Source of the DNA: Caryophanales bacterium
Lineage (GTDB): Bacteria > Bacillota_I > Bacilli_A > RF39 > UBA660
Length of the DNA stretch: 64,000 nucleotides
NCBI GenBank assembly: GCA_016290885.1
Contig: JAEEVN010000001.1
Location: forward strand, 152,481-216,480
Reading direction: 5' to 3'
In this document: positions 29,405-38,950 of the stretch, piece after piece
Layout: each line of letters begins with the position of its first letter
Position numbering within the stretch: the stretch's first letter is position 1
Notes under the pieces: generated by a model
The model's input: the letters and a program-made list of their open reading frames with translations, nothing else
Told to the model about the DNA's origin: nothing
Database searches by the model: none
Position numbers and translations under genes: made by a program

Positions 29405-29477
29405 TATTTTCTCCTTATTGTTACATATATAATTTTATAATAAATATATAAATAAAACAAGGTTTAAAAGAAAAATA

Positions 29478-29705
29478 CTACTCTATACAAACATATATAA
29501 CTTTTTCTTCTAATACCTCTTCTTCCTTAATATATTCATTTATATTGTCATGACCAATTGTTATATATTTAAATCTTTCTTTTTCTTCTTTTTTAATTTC
29601 TTTTTTAATAGTAATCTTCTTTTCCTTCTTACTTGGATTATTAAACATAAATAATGGAATTATTAATATAATTACTAATAATATAATTATAATTATCTTT
29701 TTCAA
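29478..29705 (-). CDS. Small membrane protein (TTG start)
   Basis: AGGGGG RBS before TTG AAA AAG; single hydrophobic helix. Confidence 0.5.
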   Translation of the reverse strand: MKKIIIIILLVIILIIPLFMFNNPSKKEKKITIKKEIKKEEKERFKYITIGHDNINEYIKEEEVLEEKVIYVCIE

Positions 29706-29783
29706 ATTATACCCCCTAATAATATATTCGAAAAAAATATATAAAATTCCCCAATAAATAAAAAAATCCAAGTAAAACTTGGA

Positions 29784-30575
29784 TTATTCTGTTACTATAT
29801 ATGGATCAAATTTAGAACCATCACCCATTTTATAATTAACAGTATTTAATAATTTAATAACAAATATAATATCTGCTTTAGACCCATCAATATCTCTTGT
29901 AGTATTATTTATATTATCATAGATTTTATATCCTGTACTACTTGAAACAATCATGTCTTTTTCTGGATTTATAAAGTTACTATTATTAATATCATTTTGT
30001 GATATTAAGTCTACATTATTGCTTATTTTTCTATCTATTTCATTATATTTATTTCTTATCACTTGTACTATATTATCTGTACTAATTTCTTTTGTTTCGT
30101 TATTTGTTATATAAACACTTCCACTAGAATCAACTTTTATTATTCTGTAAGTATCATTATTATAATAAATATAATTCTCTTCATTATTTATATAACATAT
30201 TTCAGAACAATTAAATAATTTGCTAAATAATTCATTTTTTAAATAAATATCTTCAATTTTAGAATCTTTTACTACAAAGTATATTCTTGTTTCTTCATCA
30301 TATAAATCTTTAGTTACTTCTTTAGCTTCTTCTTCAGTAAAATAATCATTAATTATTAAATCTTTCAATACTATTTCACTTTCACCATTATATCTATCTA
30401 TATTATTTTGAATATATTCTTTTGATTTATCAAGAATAAGATTCTTTTCTTCTTCTGGTGAAACAGATGCAGTTAAACTCTTAAAACTTTGAGTATTTGC
30501 TTTAAATAACATAAATAATGCTAATGTAAAAGCAAATGCTACACATAAATAAGTAAATATTTTTCTATCTTTCAT
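29784..30575 (-). CDS. Membrane-anchored hypothetical protein
   Basis: N-terminal TM; 'NCSEICYINNEENYIYYNNDTYRIIKVDSSGSVYITNN'. Confidence 0.5.
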   Translation of the reverse strand: MKDRKIFTYLCVAFAFTLALFMLFKANTQSFKSLTASVSPEEEKNLILDKSKEYIQNNIDRYNGESEIVLKDLIINDYFTEEEAKEVTKDLYDEETRIYFVVKDSKIEDIYLKNELFSKLFNCSEICYINNEENYIYYNNDTYRIIKVDSSGSVYITNNETKEISTDNIVQVIRNKYNEIDRKISNNVDLISQNDINNSNFINPEKDMIVSSSTGYKIYDNINNTTRDIDGSKADIIFVIKLLNTVNYKMGDGSKFDPYIVTE

Positions 30576-30583
30576 AAACCCTC

Positions 30584-32383
30584 CTACTTAATTGAATATA
30601 TTAACTTTCCTGAATAGTTATAATATGATGTTCCTATTATAAAATAATTATCTTTTATAGTTATATCATTTGTTTCTATTTTTATTGGTAATTCTTTATT
30701 AATAGCTAGATTATATAGTAATCTTTCACCACCATAATTAACTTCTACTATAGGATATTTATCTGTTATATATTCTACATCATCATATATTGCATTTGTT
30801 TCTATTTTTCCATTTGCAGAAATAAAACCATAATTTTCATTTTCATCTTGATATACAAATAATTTCTTTTTATAGTTTTTATTTAATATTTTAGATACAT
30901 CTTCATCTAAGAATAATATATTATAATAACTTAATTTAACTACTTCTTTACCATTAGAATTAATTACACCATATGTACCATTATTAGATACTATAGCATA
31001 TCCTTCTTCATTAAATTCAGAAGTAGTATCATATGCTATATTATTAACAAGGTCTCCTTTAGTATTAACATAATTATATTTACCATCATATAATTTTATA
31101 TTTAATTTATTATTATAAAATTCATTAGTTACAGGAATATATGTATCAAAAGAGCCTATTTTACCTTTAGCACTAATTATGTTATATACATCTTTATTAG
31201 AACTAAAGTCATGAGCTTTTTCTAATACTACTCCATCTCCATAACTATATGTATTATTCTTATTATCATTTATTTCTGATTGATTATTTAAATTTATATA
31301 ACTAATAGAAGAATCATTATTTATTCCTATTGCAATATCTGATTCTATATCATCTACTCTTACTCTTAAATACTTACTTGTTTTTAATTTTATTTTGTTA
31401 TTATCAATAACTATATAAGTATTATTTTCTTCTTTAGATTCACCTTTTATATAGAATACATTATTTTTTAATACTTCTATATCATCTAATGTATAACCAA
31501 ATACTTTAGTACCTGTTCCTAAATTAATTATTGCATATGATTTATTTAATTTAATTTTTGCATATCTATTATTAAGTGGTGTATCTTCTGGAACTGGTGA
31601 TATTTCTATATCTATATTTTTATTATCAATTTCATCTACTGCAAATGAGAATATTTCTTTTCCTTCTTTATTTAATACTCCCATTGTATTATCTCTAGTA
31701 AATAGATAAACGCCATTTTTACCATAACTGATAGTATCATATTTAAATGATGTTTTTTCATCTAAATTACTATCAAGCAATGCTTGTTTTAAACCATTTT
31801 TAGTTTGTTTAGATGCTATATATCTATTACCAAATAATCCAATATAGTAATAATTTCCAAATGGTACTTCTAATACTCCTTTAGAGTTTAATACACCATA
31901 TAAATTATTTTCATTTTTAACTATTGCATGCCCTTTATAATAATCTGTTCCTGATATATATTTAGCTCTAGTAATTACTGTACCTTCAGTATCTATATAA
32001 CCATATTTATCATTTTCTTCAATTCTAATTAAATTTACAGTATCTGCTTTTGAATTAGATACAAATAAATACATACCTAATATTGAAACAAATATGAATG
32101 CTATTACTGGAATAATAATAGTAGGTTTTTTAAATGATATTTTAGTATTCTTAGGTGCTATATCTTTAATCTTTGGATCTAATATCAAAATATTATTACT
32201 ATCTAATGTAGGTTCAGTGTTCTTTTCTTCTGGTTTAATATCTTTTATTCTTTCATCAAGAACTATAATATTATTATCATCCATCATAGTTGGAATAGTT
32301 TCTGTGGTAGGGATTTGTTCGAAATTATTTTCACTATTAAAACTATCATTTTGTTCAAATGGTAATTCATCAAAATTATTCAT
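30584..32383 (-). CDS. WG-repeat (KWG) protein with central TM and tandem cytoplasmic motif
   Basis: Repeats 'YGYIDTEGTVI', 'YGVLNSKGVL', 'YGVINSNGKEVV', 'YGFISANGKIE'; TM 'IIIPVIAFIFVSILGMYLF'. Confidence 0.75.
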   Translation of the reverse strand: MNNFDELPFEQNDSFNSENNFEQIPTTETIPTMMDDNNIIVLDERIKDIKPEEKNTEPTLDSNNILILDPKIKDIAPKNTKISFKKPTIIIPVIAFIFVSILGMYLFVSNSKADTVNLIRIEENDKYGYIDTEGTVITRAKYISGTDYYKGHAIVKNENNLYGVLNSKGVLEVPFGNYYYIGLFGNRYIASKQTKNGLKQALLDSNLDEKTSFKYDTISYGKNGVYLFTRDNTMGVLNKEGKEIFSFAVDEIDNKNIDIEISPVPEDTPLNNRYAKIKLNKSYAIINLGTGTKVFGYTLDDIEVLKNNVFYIKGESKEENNTYIVIDNNKIKLKTSKYLRVRVDDIESDIAIGINNDSSISYINLNNQSEINDNKNNTYSYGDGVVLEKAHDFSSNKDVYNIISAKGKIGSFDTYIPVTNEFYNNKLNIKLYDGKYNYVNTKGDLVNNIAYDTTSEFNEEGYAIVSNNGTYGVINSNGKEVVKLSYYNILFLDEDVSKILNKNYKKKLFVYQDENENYGFISANGKIETNAIYDDVEYITDKYPIVEVNYGGERLLYNLAINKELPIKIETNDITIKDNYFIIGTSYYNYSGKLIYSIK

Positions 32384-32408
32384 AAAATCCCTCCTATTCC
32401 TTTTTTAT

Positions 32409-34631
32409 TTATTCATTATCTTGTTCTACTTTATATAAAACTTCTCTTGGCTTAGAACCTTGTTGTGGTCCTATAATACCTCTTTCTTCAAATAAATCTA
32501 TTAATCTAGCTGCTCTATTATAACCTAATTTAAATTTTCTTTGTAATAATGATGCACTAGCTTTTCCTGTTGATAAAACAAACTCTAATGCTTCATTATA
32601 AATTGGATCATCTTGTTCTACATCATTTTTATCACTTGTAAATCCATCAGTAGTTGTATTACCTGATTCTTTAGTAAAATCCTCATCATAAACTGCTTTT
32701 TGTTGTGAAGAACAGAAATCTACTAATTTATTAATCTCATCTTCAGAAACATATGCTCCTTGAATTCTTTGAGGTATTGATTCTCCCATTGGTAAGAATA
32801 ACATATCTCCTTTACCAAGAAGTTTTTCTGCTCCAGCCATATCAAGAATTGTTCTTGAATCAACAAAGCTTGATACTGCAAATGATATTCTAGATGGTAT
32901 ATTAGCTTTAATAACACCTGTAATAACATTTGTAGATGGTCTTTGAGTTGCTACTACTAAATGTATACCTGCAGCTCTAGCCATTTGTGTAATTCTCATA
33001 ATTGAGTCTTCAACTTCTTTAGAGCATACAAGCATTAAGTCAGCAAGTTCATCGATTATTACTACCCAGTAAGGAAGTATTGGTAATCTACTTTCTTCTG
33101 GTAATTTATCATTTTGTTTTTTTACATAATCATTATATGTTTCTATGTTTTTAGTCTTACTATCACTAAATAGATCATATCTTCTTTCCATTTCTTTAAC
33201 TACTCTTTGTAGTGCAAGTGATGCTTTCTTTGGATCAACTACTACTGGTGTAATTAAATGTGGAATACCATTATAAATACCAAGTTCTACTTTCTTAGGG
33301 TCAATCATAACAAGTTTAACTTCATCTGGTTTAGCTCTCATAAGTATTGATCCTATAAGACAGTTAATACATACTGATTTACCTGATCCAGTAGCACCTG
33401 CTATAAGTAAGTGTGGTGTTTTATTAATTTCAAAATATTTTGCATTACCCATTATATCTTTTCCTAAAGCAACCATTAATTTATTATTAAATTTATCTTT
33501 AGGGAATGATGCAATTATTTCTCTAAATGATACCATTGAATTTACTTTATTAGGAATTTCTACTCCTACTGTACTTTTACCAGGTATTGGAGCTTCAATT
33601 CTAACATCTTTAGCAGCTAAAGCTAATGCTATTTCACTATGAAGAGATGTTATCTTATTCATTTTAGTACCAGATTTTAATTCTAACTCATATTGAGTTA
33701 CTGCAGGTCCTACATGAACTTCTACTACTTTTGCATATACTTCAAAATCTTTTAATACATTTTCAAGTAATTTAATATTTCTTTTAATCTCTTCTTCTTG
33801 TTCTTTAGTATTTTTAGTTTTACTTGGTTTAGCAAGTAAATCTATGTCTGGTAATTTATAATCTTTATATAAATTAGTATTATTAAATGAATTAGCCATA
33901 TTTTCTTTCATTGATTGTTTATATTCTTCTTCTTGTTTTGGATTAGTTAATTCATCGATTGAAGAAATAGCAACTCTATTATCTTTTAAACCATGACCTT
34001 TAACTTCTTCTTCATCATCATCTTCATCTTCTTCATATTCATCATCATTATTAGATTTTTTAATTTTAACTTTATCACTTAAACTTGAGATGATATCAAG
34101 TAATGAGAAATTAGAGAATAATACTAGTCCTATAAACATAATAACCGCTATTACGATTATACTTCCAATATATCCTAAGAATTTATCTAACACTAGTACA
34201 AAGAATAATCCTATTAATCCTCCACCAGTAAATACTTCTTTATTCTCTAGACAATTAACAAATGTATTAAAACCAATTTCCATATTTTCTTTAATACCTA
34301 AAGATTTATCTAAATTCATATTTGATAATGCTAGGTGTGCTAATGATAATACTCCTATAAAGAATAGAGCTGCTCCTATTGTTTTAAGAGTTAAATATTT
34401 AGGTCTCTTTCTTTTAATAAGCATATATCCACCTATTATTATTAATAAAGCTAAAAATACGAAGTATAAACTTCCCATTAATAACATTCCTGCACCCTTA
34501 ACATATTTACCAACAATATTAGCTTTATATCCTAAGAATCCAATTATTCCAATAACAATAAGTAATATACCTAGTATTTCAATAGGAATTTTAATGTTTT
34601 TTAATTTTTTTCTTCTTCCCATATTTTTCAC
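32409..34631 (-). CDS. ftsK: DNA translocase FtsK/SpoIIIE
   Basis: 4-TM N-terminus, 'LIAGATGSGKSVCINCLI', C-terminal gamma winged helix. Confidence 0.95.
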   Translation of the reverse strand: MKNMGRRKKLKNIKIPIEILGILLIVIGIIGFLGYKANIVGKYVKGAGMLLMGSLYFVFLALLIIIGGYMLIKRKRPKYLTLKTIGAALFFIGVLSLAHLALSNMNLDKSLGIKENMEIGFNTFVNCLENKEVFTGGGLIGLFFVLVLDKFLGYIGSIIVIAVIMFIGLVLFSNFSLLDIISSLSDKVKIKKSNNDDEYEEDEDDDEEEVKGHGLKDNRVAISSIDELTNPKQEEEYKQSMKENMANSFNNTNLYKDYKLPDIDLLAKPSKTKNTKEQEEEIKRNIKLLENVLKDFEVYAKVVEVHVGPAVTQYELELKSGTKMNKITSLHSEIALALAAKDVRIEAPIPGKSTVGVEIPNKVNSMVSFREIIASFPKDKFNNKLMVALGKDIMGNAKYFEINKTPHLLIAGATGSGKSVCINCLIGSILMRAKPDEVKLVMIDPKKVELGIYNGIPHLITPVVVDPKKASLALQRVVKEMERRYDLFSDSKTKNIETYNDYVKKQNDKLPEESRLPILPYWVVIIDELADLMLVCSKEVEDSIMRITQMARAAGIHLVVATQRPSTNVITGVIKANIPSRISFAVSSFVDSRTILDMAGAEKLLGKGDMLFLPMGESIPQRIQGAYVSEDEINKLVDFCSSQQKAVYDEDFTKESGNTTTDGFTSDKNDVEQDDPIYNEALEFVLSTGKASASLLQRKFKLGYNRAARLIDLFEERGIIGPQQGSKPREVLYKVEQDNE

Positions 34632-34697
34632 CTATCATTCCATTATAATTATATCATTCTTTATATATTTTTTAAATATATAAATTAAAAAATATAA

Positions 34698-34732
34698 TAA
34701 AAAAAGAAACTATAAATACCATAGTTTCTTTC
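34698..34732 (-). terminator. mnmA terminator; 5' arm encodes the last codons, stop lies in the 3' arm
   Basis: AAGAAACTA-tggtattta-TAGTTTCTTTTTTT. Confidence 0.85.
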
Positions 34733-35819
34733 CATCTTTTTTTATTTCTTTTATTATTCCACTACCTAAGCATTCTTCTCCATCATATAAAACACATGCT
34801 TGCCCAGGAGTAACTGCTTTAGCTTTAGAAGGATATTTTACAGATATCTCACCATTATCTAGATATTCTAAGAACACTTCATAGTCTTCTCCTCTATATC
34901 TAAATTTAGCAGTACATTTTTCTGGTCTTTCGTCTGAAATAAAATTAATATTTTCTATTATACATTCATCACTATATAAACTTTCTGGATCTTCTCCAAA
35001 AGCAACATATAATTCATTCTTTTCTACATTTTTACCTACTACAAAGTGTCTATCTTTAAAACCAGCAATACCTACTTGTTTTCTTTGGCCAATTGTATAG
35101 TTCATTAATCCTTCATGAGTACCAATTACTTCTTTAGTATCAACATCAATTATATCTCCTGGATTCTTCTTTAAATAGTTATGAATAAACTTTTGATAGT
35201 TTCTTTCTCCAATAAAACATATACCTGTAGAATCTTTCTTCTTAGCAGTAGGAATATCTGCTTCTAAAGCTATTTTTCTTACTTCAGTTTTATTTAAATT
35301 TCCCACAGGGAATAATACATTTTCTAATTGTTTACTACTTACTTGTGCTAAGAAATAAGATTGGTCTTTAGAAGTATCAATGCCTCTATAAAGATGTCCA
35401 TCTTTTGTTCTTGCATAATGTCCTGTAGCAACATAATCTGCTCCTAATTTTTTAGCTTCTTCTATAAAAGCATCAAACTTAATATATTTATTACACATTA
35501 AATCTGGATTAGGAGTTCTACCTTTTTTTAATTCGTCTAGAAAATACGAAAAGACATTATCCCAATATTCCTTAACAAAATTAACTCTATGTAATTCAAT
35601 ACCAAGTTTATTACATACTTCAAGAGCATCATTATAATCTTGTTCTTGTGGACAAATATCATTGTTTAAATTAGGATTACCTTCAATATCATTATTAACC
35701 ATTGAATCCCAGTTTCTCATAAATAATCCAATTACTTCATATCCTTCTTTTTGAAGTAAATATGCAGATACAGAACTATCTACTCCACCGCTCATTCCAA
35801 CAACGACTTTTTTCTTCAT
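34710..35819 (-). CDS. mnmA: tRNA-specific 2-thiouridylase
   Basis: 'VGMSGGVDSSVSAYLL', 'DSTGICFIGERNY', 'GHYAR'. Confidence 0.96.
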   Translation of the reverse strand: MKKKVVVGMSGGVDSSVSAYLLQKEGYEVIGLFMRNWDSMVNNDIEGNPNLNNDICPQEQDYNDALEVCNKLGIELHRVNFVKEYWDNVFSYFLDELKKGRTPNPDLMCNKYIKFDAFIEEAKKLGADYVATGHYARTKDGHLYRGIDTSKDQSYFLAQVSSKQLENVLFPVGNLNKTEVRKIALEADIPTAKKKDSTGICFIGERNYQKFIHNYLKKNPGDIIDVDTKEVIGTHEGLMNYTIGQRKQVGIAGFKDRHFVVGKNVEKNELYVAFGEDPESLYSDECIIENINFISDERPEKCTAKFRYRGEDYEVFLEYLDNGEISVKYPSKAKAVTPGQACVLYDGEECLGSGIIKEIKKDGKKLWYL

Positions 35820-35880
35820 ATTTTCACACCTCCTTAAAAAATTCTAACATATATTATCATAAAAACTAAAAATACTCAAA

Positions 35881-36378
35881 CTATTGATTATTTTTAGGTT
35901 CAAATTCCAATAATAATTTTTTATTAAAATCAAATTCTATAGTATTTGTATATTTTTTTAATTTAAATTCATTAGAATCATCTTTTTTATCAAATTGATG
36001 TGCAACTCTTGTATAAAAACCATATTTATCATACAAAACCTTTGATGAAATTATATCCATACCAGCTGCTAATTCTTCTTTCGAACTATATTCATCTATT
36101 TGAGTAGAATAATTATCTGGTTTATCTGTTTTAACAGTTAAAACTCCACCATATTGTCTAAACATATCTCTGTCACTATTTTTTTGATTATATTCTTTAA
36201 CTATTTCATCTATTAATTCTCTATATTCCTTAGTAGTAACTACTACTTTTAAATCATAAATACTTCTACCTGCACTATCAACATATGGTATTAAGTAAAT
36301 ACAATCTACTTCATCAATACTTTTAAATCTACAAGTTAATCTTGCTATCTCTCTATCTAACTCTTTTTGTCTTGGCAT
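35881..36378 (-). CDS. Hypothetical protein
   Basis: ORF with RBS in a co-directional block. Confidence 0.5.
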   Translation of the reverse strand: MPRQKELDREIARLTCRFKSIDEVDCIYLIPYVDSAGRSIYDLKVVVTTKEYRELIDEIVKEYNQKNSDRDMFRQYGGVLTVKTDKPDNYSTQIDEYSSKEELAAGMDIISSKVLYDKYGFYTRVAHQFDKKDDSNEFKLKKYTNTIEFDFNKKLLLEFEPKNNQ

Positions 36379-36386
36379 AATTCCTC

Positions 36387-36878
36387 CTAATTATTTTCTA
36401 TATATTTACATGCTTTTATAAAACATGCAATTTGATCTTCATTAAGTTCTTTTGTTTGAACCATCTCTTTTAATTCTTCCATAGTAAACCATCTTACTTC
36501 TGTTAATTCATCTTCTTGAATTTTTATATCATTAATATCTATATCTTTATTAACAAGATACATTTTATAACAATCTTTTCCATCACATCCAGAATCATAT
36601 TCATAGAATTTTTCATCAGAAAAATCTAATCCCAATTCTTCTTTAATTTCAGCAAGTAATCCCTCGATTGGAGTTTCTCCAGATTTTGGATGGCCTCCAG
36701 TCACTCCCCAATCTCCTCCTTTAGAAGGAACTCTTTTTTGCATTAAAAATTCTCCTTTAGAATTTCTAATAACAACCATTACTACCATTGGATAATATCC
36801 TTCGGGAATAGGATCTCCTTTATAATATGTTTTATCTGTTTTATTACTATTTATATCATATAAATCTCTAAGTTCCAT
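36387..36878 (-). CDS. Nudix hydrolase (IDI/MutT-like)
   Basis: 'GGHPKSGETPIEGLLAEIKEELGL'; start moved to the ATG after AGGTGAT. Confidence 0.88.
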   Translation of the reverse strand: MELRDLYDINSNKTDKTYYKGDPIPEGYYPMVVMVVIRNSKGEFLMQKRVPSKGGDWGVTGGHPKSGETPIEGLLAEIKEELGLDFSDEKFYEYDSGCDGKDCYKMYLVNKDIDINDIKIQEDELTEVRWFTMEELKEMVQTKELNEDQIACFIKACKYIENN

Positions 36879-36902
36879 AATATCACCTAAGTCCATTATA
36901 GC

Positions 36903-36930
36903 ATAAAAACAACTAATGAATTAGTTGTTC
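36903..36930 (-). terminator. Terminator whose stem contains the stop codon of 36921..38252
   Basis: AACAACTAAT-tc-ATTAGTTGTTTTT. Confidence 0.8.
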
Positions 36931-38252
36931 TTATTTTTTAATTTCATATCTAATAATCTTCTATTTACTTCAGGATGTGCAGTTATACAAGTATATGGGC
37001 AACGAAGTGATCCAGCTATTCTTTGTGGTTCAAAATAACCACTTCCCATTCTATACTCTTCATCATTAAGGTTTACATATGCTTGTACAAAGCAATCTTT
37101 ATCTTCATCATCAGTTAACGAATCAAATGATTCTGGAATAGAAGCGCCAGATAAAATAATTATTTCATATCTTTTTGTTTTTAATTGTTTAATAGTTCTT
37201 CTTCTGGATTCTGGTTCATAACTACTTGTTCTAACAGCTTCTAATTGTTGATCATTTAGGCTAAGTAATTGGGCAGTTTTTTCTTCATCAAATTGCTTTT
37301 GATAATATGTAATATTCCCCCATCTATCAGTATAATCTCCAGAGTCAATTCTCTTTGCTCTTGCTATATAGTTTTGAATAGAAGTTCCTGTTCTATGAAC
37401 AGTTTCATCAAAATCATAATACATTTCATCTTTGTCTTCAGAATTATTTACAGGATTATCTAGTTCTTTATCATATTCTTCGATAGCTGCTGTTCGTTCC
37501 ATAACAAGTAATTGAAGTAATGGCATATCTTCCGCTGTAACACCCTTTATAAGTTTCTTTTGTGTATCTGCAGCTTTTTCTAAAAATTCTAATTGTTCTG
37601 GTGTGAGATCATATTCTTTTGTAGAAGCACCACAAAAGACACATCTTAATTCGCCTTCTAATTTAATAAAGAAATGATTAGCTTTTGAACATATTATATT
37701 TTTGCTTTTAGAATCATACATTGTATCAAAAGAAATATCTTCAAGAAGACATCTCTTGGCTTGTTGCTCGCTTCCTTTTATACCAGCCTCATTATATAAA
37801 TAATCTTTTGTATCTTCAAATTCCTCTAATTCTTTCTTTATCTTACGTAAATCAATTCCATTCTCTTCATATTTTGCTTCTTGATCTTTATAAAGTAAAG
37901 CATCAATTATAGATAATAGTGTCCATCTACCTTTAAAGTCTAGTTTATTCATCCCATATTTAGCATAATATGAAGCAAACTTAACATGTAATTCATCTAC
38001 TCCACGATAAGAGAAAACTTTAGCATCTCCTAAAAGTTCGTAGGATTTTTTATTCTTCTTTCTATATGATGCTGCTCTTTCTATAGATTCATTATATGTA
38101 ATCATTACATCTTCAAATGTAGTTTCAGCAACAGGCACCTCGACTACTGGTTCAATTTTTTCACCCTCAAAGATAAAAGGCGTATCATCAAGTATATCGC
38201 TTGAACAATATGTTCTTTCTTTTTGTTTTACAAAATCATTAGCACTTTTCAT
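36921..38252 (-). CDS. Hypothetical protein with a putative zinc knuckle
   Basis: 'CSKANHFFIKLEGELRCVFCGAS'; start at MKSANDF after GGGAGGG. Confidence 0.5.
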   Translation of the reverse strand: MKSANDFVKQKERTYCSSDILDDTPFIFEGEKIEPVVEVPVAETTFEDVMITYNESIERAASYRKKNKKSYELLGDAKVFSYRGVDELHVKFASYYAKYGMNKLDFKGRWTLLSIIDALLYKDQEAKYEENGIDLRKIKKELEEFEDTKDYLYNEAGIKGSEQQAKRCLLEDISFDTMYDSKSKNIICSKANHFFIKLEGELRCVFCGASTKEYDLTPEQLEFLEKAADTQKKLIKGVTAEDMPLLQLLVMERTAAIEEYDKELDNPVNNSEDKDEMYYDFDETVHRTGTSIQNYIARAKRIDSGDYTDRWGNITYYQKQFDEEKTAQLLSLNDQQLEAVRTSSYEPESRRRTIKQLKTKRYEIIILSGASIPESFDSLTDDEDKDCFVQAYVNLNDEEYRMGSGYFEPQRIAGSLRCPYTCITAHPEVNRRLLDMKLKNKNN

Positions 38253-38321
38253 AGCAAACCCTCCCATATATAAGAAAATTATACCATAAACAAATAAAAA
38301 ACAAACTAAATAGTTTGTTTT

Positions 38322-38876
38322 TTATTGTAATATTATTGCCATTTTTCTTTCTTTTGGTTTCTTAGCTTCTATCATTGTAGTCATTATTTCTGCAAGGGCA
38401 GCATCTTTTTCTTCTTCTGTCATGCTTTCGCTATCTGGATATTCATCATTAAATATTTCAACGATTTGAGCATATGTCATACCAAGTTTTCTACATTCTT
38501 TTAATAATGGACCATTTGGAATATCAGATCTTTGATTTGCTCTTTCTACGAAATCTTTACCTATTTCCTCTACTGGAATCCCTTTATTTCTTCCAGAATA
38601 AATCGCACTACGAAGACCATTCGCTGAAACACCCTCATCGTTAGCATAGTCTGTTATAGTTTTATCCCCAATAAAGTATTTACATCTCATAACAGGTTTC
38701 TTTTTTTGATAGAACATTCTAAGGATATATTCTACTAGCGCTTCATCAGTAAAAGCTTTACCTCTTTTATTCTTTTTCATACGATTATAACGAGTTTCTA
38801 TTGCTTTATTCATTTGAGGATCTCTCTCATAACCATGTTCTTCCATTTTATTATAAATAATTTCTATTATTTCCAT
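38322..38876 (-). CDS. Hypothetical protein, possible HTH
   Basis: ORF; 'TITDYANDEGVSANGLRSAIYSGRNKGIPVEEI' resembles HTH. Confidence 0.45.
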   Translation of the reverse strand: MEIIEIIYNKMEEHGYERDPQMNKAIETRYNRMKKNKRGKAFTDEALVEYILRMFYQKKKPVMRCKYFIGDKTITDYANDEGVSANGLRSAIYSGRNKGIPVEEIGKDFVERANQRSDIPNGPLLKECRKLGMTYAQIVEIFNDEYPDSESMTEEEKDAALAEIMTTMIEAKKPKERKMAIILQ

Positions 38877-38950
38877 AAAATAACCCCTTTTTTTCAAAAG
38901 TAGACATATTTTACTACAAAATCTAAAAAAATGCAAAAAAAGACGCAAAG

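Noticed and set aside
32723-32929. 68-aa minus-strand ORF inside ftsK
   Set aside because: Out-of-frame overlap with a well-supported ftsK; no RBS or family signal
34090-34683. 197-aa plus-strand ORF
   Set aside because: Antisense to ftsK TM region; compositional by-product of AT-rich antisense frames
35881-36378. Possible minimal nucleotidyltransferase toxin/antitoxin with neighbouring genes
   Set aside because: No convincing GSxxxxxxDxD motif; too weak to claim
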